Shown here: one piece after another, positions 56,748-64,000 of the stretch | How positions within the stretch are numbered: the first letter of the stretch is position 1 | How the letters are laid out: every line of letters starts with the position of its first letter | Assembly: GCF_037976825.1 (NCBI RefSeq) | Contig: NZ_CP150269.1 | Span: forward strand, 2,121,501 to 2,185,500 | DNA: 64,000 nucleotides | Source: Paenibacillus sp. FSL K6-1330 | GTDB lineage: Bacteria > Bacillota > Bacilli > Paenibacillales > Paenibacillaceae | Reading direction: 5' to 3' | The notes under the pieces: model-generated | What the model saw: only the letters and a program-made list of their open reading frames with translations | The model's database searches: none | Told to the model about the DNA's origin: nothing | Translations under genes and position numbers: made by a program

Positions 56748-56865
56748 TTTTTGTCCGAGGTGAAGGAAGCTGCTAAACATTACAGAATGATTATAAAGGT
56801 GAGCTTACTCACCATAAAATCGTTATATAGTAATATTAGCTTACTAGCTGAGGGAGTGAGGACAT

Positions 56866-58425
56866 ATGCCGATGAACAAGGCCTGTAATGATGAGTTTTT
56901 TCAACATGGGAATCGAAGGGTGTCAAGGCTGCTAAAAGGTAACGTTCTATTGCTTCCCGTCTGTGTATTTCTGATGCTCCTTACTGCTGGATGTAACATT
57001 ATGGATCCTTCGGAGGAGGACCATTCGCCGGAGAGTCAACCGAAGAGCGCATCCATCAGCATCGTTATTTCCAGTCTCGGGATGACATTCCCTGCCGGGA
57101 TGGACGAGAATGACAATCCGTATCTGAATTACATTGAAGAGCGCACGGGGCTTGAGATCGGTGTTAATCTTCCGCCACCTGAAGTTTACAACGAGAAGTT
57201 GGATGTCATTATGTCCTCGGGCAACTTGCCGGATATGCTCCATACGTATGAACCGGTGTGGTTCGACAATTATGTCAAGCAACAGGCATTTATGCCGCTG
57301 GATGAGTTAATCGACAAGTATGGTCCTCATCTAAAGGAGAAAATTCCGCCGGAGGTTTGGGATCGGGTTCGATATGGCGGGAAAATCTATGCGGTTCCGA
57401 GCTTGAATGAGGTGACTGGGGCAGAGCTGATGTATGTCCGAAAGGATTGGCTTGATCGGCTTGGCCTGGAGCCGCCCGAAACACTGGAGGAATATTACGA
57501 AGTCATCCGTGCCTTTACGCTCGATGATCCGGACGGCAACGGCGTGCAGGATACGATCGGCCTTACCCTGATGTCGAAGTTGGGCAGGTCTTCCCCGTTC
57601 TTCGGCGCCTTCGGCACACAGCGGAATACATGGTTTGAACGGGACGGGCAGCTGGTGAACGGAAGCATTCTGCCTGAAACGAAGGAGACCCTCGCTTTTT
57701 TTGCCAAGCTGTATCAGGAGAATCTGCTCGATCGGGAGTTTCCTCTTAACCTGCAAAATAATATGTTCGAAAAAATAGAAAATGGCACGGTGGGCCTGTT
57801 CTCTGCAGCATGGTACGACACGCGGGGACCGATTGCGGCCAACATGAGCAAAGACCCGGAGGCTGTATGGATGCCGCTTCCGTATCCCACGGGACCGGAC
57901 GGATTTAAAGGCGTGGAAGGCAAGGACATTATCCGCGGCTACAATGTCATTCCCGCCGAATCGGAGAAAGCAGCCGAAGTGATTAAGTTTCTGGACTTTA
58001 TCGCCAGCGACTATAAGACGCTGAAGCTCGGCTTCGAGAACGAGATCTGGCGTTGGGAGGACGGGGCGATTGTTACGGATTTTGCGCTTCACGACAAGCA
58101 TTTGTACCGTGGCATTTACCAGTCGCTTGTTGATGTGCCGGACCAATTGCTGTTTAAGGAGCGGCTTGACTCACTAGGCGATTTCAACCTATACAACAAC
58201 TTGCAGATGATTCACTCACATATAACTCCGAATGCATTCTATGGTGTTCCCACACCTGCCATGACGAAGTACAGCAATAAGCTTAAAAATCTGGAGGATG
58301 TGTTTACGAAGATCATTATGGGGCTGGAACCGCTGGATGCCTTTGATGATTATGTGAAGAGGTGGAAGGAAGAAGGAGGAGATGAAATCACGAAGGAAGT
58401 GAATGAATGGTACTCCAAACAATGA
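56866..58425 (+). CDS. LplA-like extracellular solute-binding lipoprotein
   Basis: 519 residues. Long N-terminal region, then lipobox LTAGC with Cys43. The mature protein has the LplA-type pattern: SLGMTFPAGMDENDNPYLNYIEERTG, DVIMSSGNLPDM, YAVPSLNEV, and a Ca-binding-like DDPDGNGVQDTIG. Family 1 binding proteins of this type import complex polysaccharide fragments. A YesM/YesN two-component system follows immediately, and an LplB-like permease comes 4.8 kb on. RBS GAGGGAGTGAGG precedes ATG 56866. Confidence 0.86.
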   Translation: MPMNKACNDEFFQHGNRRVSRLLKGNVLLLPVCVFLMLLTAGCNIMDPSEEDHSPESQPKSASISIVISSLGMTFPAGMDENDNPYLNYIEERTGLEIGVNLPPPEVYNEKLDVIMSSGNLPDMLHTYEPVWFDNYVKQQAFMPLDELIDKYGPHLKEKIPPEVWDRVRYGGKIYAVPSLNEVTGAELMYVRKDWLDRLGLEPPETLEEYYEVIRAFTLDDPDGNGVQDTIGLTLMSKLGRSSPFFGAFGTQRNTWFERDGQLVNGSILPETKETLAFFAKLYQENLLDREFPLNLQNNMFEKIENGTVGLFSAAWYDTRGPIAANMSKDPEAVWMPLPYPTGPDGFKGVEGKDIIRGYNVIPAESEKAAEVIKFLDFIASDYKTLKLGFENEIWRWEDGAIVTDFALHDKHLYRGIYQSLVDVPDQLLFKERLDSLGDFNLYNNLQMIHSHITPNAFYGVPTPAMTKYSNKLKNLEDVFTKIIMGLEPLDAFDDYVKRWKEEGGDEITKEVNEWYSKQ

Positions 58426-58454
58426 TGTCGGCCGCCAAAAAGGGGGGGACTCGA

Positions 58455-60245
58455 ATGATGGCGTTGACTCGCTGGGTCCGGGATCGGTTTTCGCAAAATA
58501 TTCAAACCCGCTTGACCGGTTATTTTCTGCTGATCCTGCTGCCATTGGTCATCATCAGCCTGTTTGCGGTGGAACGGTCCCGGGATATTCTCTATGAACA
58601 GGCTGTCGAGCGGACGGAGATGGCGCTTTCGTCAGCGATGAATCATTTTGATCTGGCGCTGCAAAACGTGGAGGAGATATCCACCTTGATTGCAAGCGAC
58701 CCTGGAATGAATGAGCTGCTGAACAAAAACAGTACCAACTTCTCCCCTCAATCGATCGTGGATTTCTCGCAAATATTGGAACAGTTATCGGATTTCGTAT
58801 TGGTGAACCGGTTTATATCCCAAATTTCGGTGTATCATCAGGCGTCCAATAGGATTATCTCTACCCATTACGGCGGCAAAGAGCTTACGGGCGAGACGCA
58901 GCAGGAATGGCTTGTCGAAGCTGCCCGGAGGAACGGAACGGGGATTTCCTACGTCATGTCGGAAGCCCCTGTAGCGAAGGGCATCACGTTTGGGCAGATG
59001 ACGAATACGGACAGCGTCTCCTTGATTCGGGCCATGGACCTGTACAACAGCGAGCGGCAGTCGAATCTGCTGGTGGTGTCTATTAACAAGAGCAAGCTGT
59101 TAAACATCATCAAGACGCTGCTTCCCTCCGAGAACAGCCGTATCGCCCTGTTGAACGAAAAGGGAGAAGTGGTGGTGGAGACCGGCAGAGTGCATGAGGA
59201 TAACATTTCTGATAAGGATATGACCGTAACAATTGACTCGGATTACTCCACATGGCGCCTCGCGCTGGTTCAGCCGAAAAGCGAGCTGTACGAAGAGACT
59301 GATCAGCTGCGCCTGTTCACGGTTGCGATCATCGGGTTGAGCATTCTGCTGGCCATCATTATTTCATGGGTGGTCTACAGCGGGATTGCCTCCCCTGTGT
59401 TGAAATTGTCGCGCGGGATGAAGCGGCTCAGCAGCGGGGAGCTGAATATTCATGTCGATACCAAGCGGAAGGACGAGTTCGGCTTTCTCATTCAGTCGTT
59501 TAATAAGATGGCCGTCGTGCAGAAGCATCTGATCGAGGATCATTATGAGCAGCAGCTGCGATTAACGACGACGGAGCTCAAGTTTCTGCAATCACAGATC
59601 AATCCGCACTTTCTATACAATACACTCGATTCGATATACTGGACGGCCAAAAACTACGATGCGGATGAGATCAGCGAGATGGTGATGAATCTGTCGAAGT
59701 TTTTCCGGTTGAGCCTGAACAAGGGCAGGCAGGTGTTCACGATTGAGGAGAGCATCACCCATTTGCACTACTATCTACGAATTCAGCAGCTTCGTTTCAT
59801 GGACAATTTCACCGTGGATTATCACATTTCGGAAGAGAGCAAGCATGTCCCGCTCCTCAAGCTGCTTCTTCAGCCATTGGTGGAGAATGCCATCATTCAT
59901 GGCATGGAGGGTAAATCCTCAGGAGGGAGCCTGGTCATATCCAGCAGGATTGAAAAGGGGCAGACCGTGGTCATCAGCGTACAAGATAACGGGCCGGGGA
60001 TTAGGGAAGAACGGCTCCGTTATATTCAGCATGAACTGGAGATGATGGGCTCGCGCAGCGTGCCGGCGTCTTCCCAGGATGAGGAGCATGTGAAAGATCT
60101 GTTCGGCCTTCGGAACGTGCTGAGCCGAATGAAGCTGTATTATGGCAGGGAGGCCCAGCTCACGGTTCACAGTGTCTCAGGGGAAGGCACAACCGTCACG
60201 ATTTCCATTCCGCTGGATCGCTGCAAGGAAGTTAACCTGAAGTAG
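58455..60245 (+). CDS. sensor histidine kinase, YesM family
   Basis: 596 residues. Membrane segments near 22-42 and 295-315 bracket a ~250-residue extracellular sensor (dCache-like). HAMP (about 320-370), then the His_kinase domain with His385 in QINPHFLYNTLDSI, HATPase motifs LLLQPLVENAIIHGM and VQDNGPGIREE. YesM kinases respond to sugars or polysaccharide uptake. AAAAAGGGGGGGA gives ATG 58455; the frame is open to 58407, inside the binding-protein gene. It lies directly before the YesN gene. Confidence 0.9.
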   Translation: MMALTRWVRDRFSQNIQTRLTGYFLLILLPLVIISLFAVERSRDILYEQAVERTEMALSSAMNHFDLALQNVEEISTLIASDPGMNELLNKNSTNFSPQSIVDFSQILEQLSDFVLVNRFISQISVYHQASNRIISTHYGGKELTGETQQEWLVEAARRNGTGISYVMSEAPVAKGITFGQMTNTDSVSLIRAMDLYNSERQSNLLVVSINKSKLLNIIKTLLPSENSRIALLNEKGEVVVETGRVHEDNISDKDMTVTIDSDYSTWRLALVQPKSELYEETDQLRLFTVAIIGLSILLAIIISWVVYSGIASPVLKLSRGMKRLSSGELNIHVDTKRKDEFGFLIQSFNKMAVVQKHLIEDHYEQQLRLTTTELKFLQSQINPHFLYNTLDSIYWTAKNYDADEISEMVMNLSKFFRLSLNKGRQVFTIEESITHLHYYLRIQQLRFMDNFTVDYHISEESKHVPLLKLLLQPLVENAIIHGMEGKSSGGSLVISSRIEKGQTVVISVQDNGPGIREERLRYIQHELEMMGSRSVPASSQDEEHVKDLFGLRNVLSRMKLYYGREAQLTVHSVSGEGTTVTISIPLDRCKEVNLK

Positions 60246-60282
60246 GTACTCATATATAGATGCTCGAAAGGGGAAGACATAA

Positions 60283-61893
60283 ATGAATCTCATGATTGTA
60301 GAAGACGAACCCCGGCTGCGTAATGCACTGGCTTACAATATCCCGTGGGACATGCATGGAATTGAAGTGGTCGGTATGGCTTCCAATGGCGTCGAGGCGC
60401 TTGAGCTTGTGAGTCGGAAGAAACCGGATATTATGCTGATCGATGTGCAGATGCCTGAAATGGATGGACTGACGCTCCTCGGCGAGCTACGAAGCCGGCA
60501 GGACATCAGCCGATTGACAAAAATGATCATTCTGAGCGGACATGATAACTTCGAATTCGCGCAGCTTGCGCTGGAATATGGGGTCTCCAAATATTTATTG
60601 AAGCCCGCCGGCGAGGAGGATATCCTCGAAGCGGTGCTTGAAGCGAGGCAGCAGCTGCGGGAAGATCTGGAGCAGTGGCAGCGCAAGGCTGCGTTGGAAC
60701 AGAAATGGAAAGACAATCTCCCGCACCTGCAAAATCTATTTTTTATCCAATGGGTGAGCGGAAAATATACAAAGCAGGATGTTCTTAGTAAGAGCAAGGA
60801 ATTATATATTCCGTTGAAGGAGAAAGACCGCATCGCGGTGGCCGTGGTGGACCTGGACCCGCTGCCTGAGCATGAGACACGGTTTCAACGGGGGGATGTT
60901 GAGCTGCTGCAGTTCACGATGCAGTGCCTGGCTAAGGAGCTGTTATCCCATCCCTCTCTCTGGATCACGTCGGATTCCGGCAGTATGCTGCTGGTGGTGT
61001 TGTTCGTGAAGGAAAATCAAGACGCTAAGGAGGCCATGCTGCGGCTGAATGCCGATGTTTCCAAGCTGCTCTTCCAGACGAAGGAAGTGCTGAAGTTGAC
61101 GGCAAGTGCCGGCATCTGTGCTTCGATCGGGACGATTGAAGATATGAGCCTGCTGTATACGCAAGCCTGCCGGGCACTTCAGGACCGCGTCGTGTACGGA
61201 CACGACCTCGCGATTCCTTACCGGGAGCAGCACAAGCGAGATATCCAGGGCGTGATCGTGCAGCAGAATCTGGAGAAGACGCTGGAGATCGCGCTTGAAA
61301 CCGCGGACGAGACGAAAGCCCTGGAGGCGCTGAAGGGGTTATGGGAAGAAGCCTTCTCCAGATCCGAATCCTCGGATGAATTCCATGAGGCGGTTCTATA
61401 CATGAACAGCTTCTTTACCCGAATGATCCAGAAGCAGGGCTGGACGGTAAAAAAAGTCGTTGGCGAGGATATCGATTTCTTCCAAAACGTCAAGCTGCTA
61501 AGCACTAAAATGCAAACCTGGTCGCTCTTGGAGCGCACGGTGAAGCATATCGTTTCCTTTATGAGCGAGCAGCGGAAAACGACAAGCCATCAGGTGGTGA
61601 AGGATATCCTGAACCTGCTTGAGGAGGAGATGGATCAGGAAATTACGCTGCATACGGTGGCAGATCGGCTCTATGTCAATTCTTCCTATCTCAGCCGGCT
61701 GTTCAAGCAGGAAATGGGGGTTGTCTTCTCGACCTATGTGCTGGAACGCAAAATGGAGCGGGCCAAGTCGCTGCTGCAGGAAGGACTTAAGGTGTACGAT
61801 GCCGCCCGGCTGGTCGGGTACCGCGATGTCAGTTATTTCACCAAGGTGTTTCGGAAGTATTGGGGTGTGAATCCGGGGGAATTTAAGGGATGA
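60283..61893 (+). CDS. response regulator with AraC-type output, YesN family
   Basis: 536 residues. Receiver (about 1-120) with Asp54 in MLIDVQMPEMDG and Lys in YLLKPAGEED, a central linker region (about 130-420) and a C-terminal AraC HTH (about 435-536; ITLHTVADRLYVNSSYLSRLFKQEMG, YDAARLVGYRDVSYFTKVFRKYWGVNPGEFK). It is expected to activate the adjacent binding protein and LplB-like permease genes. A three-copy repeat follows. Confidence 0.92.
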   Translation: MNLMIVEDEPRLRNALAYNIPWDMHGIEVVGMASNGVEALELVSRKKPDIMLIDVQMPEMDGLTLLGELRSRQDISRLTKMIILSGHDNFEFAQLALEYGVSKYLLKPAGEEDILEAVLEARQQLREDLEQWQRKAALEQKWKDNLPHLQNLFFIQWVSGKYTKQDVLSKSKELYIPLKEKDRIAVAVVDLDPLPEHETRFQRGDVELLQFTMQCLAKELLSHPSLWITSDSGSMLLVVLFVKENQDAKEAMLRLNADVSKLLFQTKEVLKLTASAGICASIGTIEDMSLLYTQACRALQDRVVYGHDLAIPYREQHKRDIQGVIVQQNLEKTLEIALETADETKALEALKGLWEEAFSRSESSDEFHEAVLYMNSFFTRMIQKQGWTVKKVVGEDIDFFQNVKLLSTKMQTWSLLERTVKHIVSFMSEQRKTTSHQVVKDILNLLEEEMDQEITLHTVADRLYVNSSYLSRLFKQEMGVVFSTYVLERKMERAKSLLQEGLKVYDAARLVGYRDVSYFTKVFRKYWGVNPGEFKG

Positions 61894-61942
61894 GCAGTGA
61901 GGTCGGCTGGGTTGTGAAGGCTTGAAAACCCATCGTTCTATG

Positions 61943-62540
61943 CCGCTGCGCGGTCGTATCGTTCCTCCAATCGCTGTCGTCGCCGAAATTCCTGGAATGA
62001 TGATTACAGCGGAAGAATTTCGGCTCCAAAGGCGACCACTATCGTTTTTCCGGAATCGATACGCCCTCTCCGCTGGTCCGTGGGGGTCCAAACCAACCCA
62101 AAAGCCTCCCCCCATGAGGGTGGGGGAGGGAGAGATGGGAAAGCCGCTCCGCGGTCGTATCGTTCCTCCAATCGCTGTTGTCGCCGAAATTCCTGGAATG
62201 ATGATGACAGAGGAAGAAATTCGGCTCCAAAGGCGACCACTATCGTTTTTCCGGAATCGATACGTCCTCTCCGCTGGTCCGTGGGGGTCCAAACCACCCC
62301 AAAAGCCTCCCCCCATGAGGGTGGGGGGAAGGAGAGATGGGAAAGCCGCTCCGCGGTCGTATTGTTCCTCCAATCGCTGTCGTCGCCGAAATTCCTGGGA
62401 ATTATGGTCACAGCGGAAGAAATTCGGCTCCAAAGGCGACCACTATCGTTTTTCCGGAATCGATACGCCCTCTCCGCTGGTCCGTGGGGGTCCAAACCAT
62501 CCAAAAAGCCTCCCCCCCATGAGGGTGGGGGAGGGGGGAA
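61943..62540. repeat. three tandem copies of a ~201-base repeat
   Basis: Copies begin at 61943, 62144 and 62346 (periods 201 and 202), all starting CCGCTSCGCGGTCGTATYG and ending in a C-rich/G-rich hairpin (in copy 1 CCTCCCCCCATGAGG and GGGTGGGGGAGG). Identity between copies looks above 90%. The 1-base length difference shifts frame, so the open frames across them are not coding. The first copy follows the YesN stop by 49 bases. Confidence 0.9.
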
Positions 62541-62577
62541 AACGCAGCGCAGCATAGCATGCCGCTGTTACTTAAAC

Positions 62578-62627
62578 AAGCAAACGAGCCGTTCGGGGCA
62601 TACATCCCGAACGGCTCGTTTGCTTTT
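62578..62627. terminator. strong hairpin terminator after the tandem repeat
   Basis: AAGCAAACGAGCCGTTCGGG pairs perfectly with its complement around GCATACAT, followed by TTTT, so it stops transcription coming from the YesN side. Confidence 0.85.
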
Positions 62628-63219
62628 ACCCCCAGCCCCAACCATCGGCAGGGTGGAAGTAATCACCCGCGCAGAATGGTTGAGGCTAGGGAGGCCAAGC
62701 TCGGCGCAGAGCAGAGGAGGCCTCGCTTGGCGACGAAGCACGGCATTGCCGTGCTTCGAATGCCAACTTCATTCTTGAGTAAGCTTCAACGAAGCAGGCG
62801 GAATTGTTCTGGAGAAGCGTGAGCGGTCCCCTTTATCCCCGGATTTCAACATTGTTTCATTCATTCAGAAGAGATCCGGGGGTAACAGGGATCGGAAGAA
62901 CAATCCGCATGCGGAGTGATGAACCATCCTCTTTTTTCGATGTGGGTTCAAATGGTTCAAATGGTCCTAGGGTTTTGAAAGCAAATGGTTTGAATTTCAG
63001 TTATGAATTTCGGTTGGCAGCGATTAGCCGATCGTGACAAGTTAACACCTCATGAAACACCCGTCGTAACCTCATGACATAATTACTGACGTCCATGCCC
63101 CAACACAACATCATATTACCATAAATAGTAATGATCCTCGCCTACTCAGTCGCTTCGGCGGGAATTACAATTTGTAGTAACCAAGGAGATTGAATCAATA
63201 GAAAGGGGGAGACGAGTCG
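62628..63219 (+). other. non-coding region upstream of the LplB-like gene
   Basis: About 590 bases without a credible gene. It contains a perfect 11-base stem, CGAAGCACGGC (62734-62744) with GCCGTGCTTCG (62748-62758), a second inverted repeat of TATCCCCGGAT and ATCCGGGGGTA (about 62833-62884), and a short tandem repeat of GGTTCAAAT near 62945-62964. No promoter was assigned with confidence. Confidence 0.5.
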
Positions 63220-64000
63220 ATGAAACCCACGATAGAACCATCGCCGGCACCGTATAAAGAGATGAAGAAAAAACGAGGGTATTGGGGCCGTTTAGGGTCG
63301 GACATATGGAAAGAGTGGGATCTTTATCTGCTGCTCGTACCGGGCATCTTGTTCATTTTACTGTTCAAATACACGCCGATGTACGGGGTTACGATTGCAT
63401 TTAAGGATTTCAACATATTCACCGGATTTGCCGACAGTCCGTGGGTGGGATGGAAGCATTTCGAGAAGCTGTTCACGTCGCCGGATTTTGCTCAGGTATT
63501 TAAAAATACGGTCATCATCAGCTTCCTGAAAATCGTGATCTTGTTTCCGCTCCCTATCATTATTGCCCTGATGCTCAATGAGCTAAGGAATATGGTATTT
63601 AAACGAACGGTGCAAACCGTCATCTATCTTCCGCATTTCCTGTCTTGGGTCATTGTTGGCGGATTGTTTATCGATCTCCTCTCAACGAACGGAGGAATCG
63701 TCAACAAATTGCTGGTATTCCTGGGCATGGAGCAGATTGCGTTCTTCCTGGATAACAGCGTGTTCCGAGGCGTGCTGATCACCTCGGCAGGCTGGAAGGA
63801 AACGGGCTGGAGCACGATCGTATATTTGGCAGCGTTTACAATGATCGATCCGATGCTGTATGAAGCGGCGAAGATCGACGGGGCCGGGAGATGGAAGCAG
63901 CTGTGGCACATTACGCTCCCGGGGATCGCCCCGATTATAGTCCTGATGTTTATCCTGCGGCTCGGGAACGTGCTGGAAGCGGGAACGGAACAGATTCTCG
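63220..64000 (+). CDS. LplB-like ABC transporter permease (partial)
   Basis: Open from ATG 63220, preceded by AAAGGGGGAG (63202-63211), to the window end, so only the first 260 residues are seen. YLLLVPGILFILLFKYTPMYGVTIAFKDFN, YLPHFLSWVIVGG and the EAA loop LYEAAKIDGAGRWKQLWHITLPGIAP show an LplB/YteP-type sugar permease. Four to five of six membrane segments lie in the window. Partner of the LplA-like lipoprotein and probably controlled by the YesM/YesN system upstream. Confidence 0.9.
   Translation, partial: MKPTIEPSPAPYKEMKKKRGYWGRLGSDIWKEWDLYLLLVPGILFILLFKYTPMYGVTIAFKDFNIFTGFADSPWVGWKHFEKLFTSPDFAQVFKNTVIISFLKIVILFPLPIIIALMLNELRNMVFKRTVQTVIYLPHFLSWVIVGGLFIDLLSTNGGIVNKLLVFLGMEQIAFFLDNSVFRGVLITSAGWKETGWSTIVYLAAFTMIDPMLYEAAKIDGAGRWKQLWHITLPGIAPIIVLMFILRLGNVLEAGTEQIL

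Noticed and set aside
61922..62778. Long open frames across the tandem repeat, both strands
   Set aside because: Frames exist on both strands because the repeat is nearly a multiple of three; no RBS, low-complexity Pro/Gly/Arg content, and the third copy shifts frame.

Overview
The window looks like a chromosome segment of a Paenibacillus-type Firmicute. It has moderate GC, AGGAGG-like ribosome binding sites, frequent GTG and TTG starts, a Bacillus-style glcT-ptsGHI locus, LplA/LplB-type lipoprotein and permease genes with YesM/YesN two-component partners, and CcpA-like and AraR-like operators. All identities come from reading the translated proteins and motifs; no database was searched.

Layout. 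1-3.3 kb: end of galE, galT and an iron alcohol dehydrogenase. 3.4-5.5 kb: NfeD-like protein plus flotillin behind a sigma-W-like promoter. 5.6-10.9 kb: glcT, a RAT/terminator leader, then ptsG, ptsH and ptsI for glucose uptake. 11.2-14.4 kb: type I pullulanase and ribosomal protein L25/Ctc. 14.5-18.1 kb (minus strand): an orphan amino-acid-type binding lipoprotein, then kduI-deoR-kduD for ketouronate breakdown. 18.4-20.3 kb: glycerophosphodiesterase and a broken IS110 transposase. 20.4-27.5 kb: membrane-anchored serine hydrolase, response regulator, histidine kinase, ABC ATPase and FtsX-type permease, probably a cell-envelope stress or export module.

27.7-31.1 kb is the most unusual part. 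A secreted protein of unknown function and a BlaI/BlaR1-like regulator pair sit behind two promoters of the same design, each with two TACA-N2-TGTA palindromes. The extracellular sensor domain of the BlaR1-like protease is not a penicillin-binding domain. It is a close copy (about 72% identical by hand alignment) of the secreted protein.

31.3-37.8 kb: araA-araR-araD-araB-araM with three AraR-like operators. 38.1-44.8 kb: a putative catabolic operon of unknown substrate (FAD oxidoreductase, GntP-like transporter, hydantoinase/oxoprolinase-like protein, an unrecognised HExxH protein, RpiR regulator). 45.0-51.2 kb: an ArsR-type regulator divergent from GH51 arabinofuranosidase, followed by a binding protein and two permeases, probably for arabino-oligosaccharides; with the ara genes this makes a complete arabinan-oligomer to xylulose-5-phosphate route. 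51.3-56.6 kb: small membrane proteins, a YitT-like protein, the KhtTU potassium/proton antiporter and small hypothetical genes. 56.8-64 kb: an LplA-like lipoprotein, YesM/YesN two-component system, a three-copy ~201 bp tandem repeat, and an LplB-like permease cut by the window end. No rRNA, tRNA or CRISPR array was seen.
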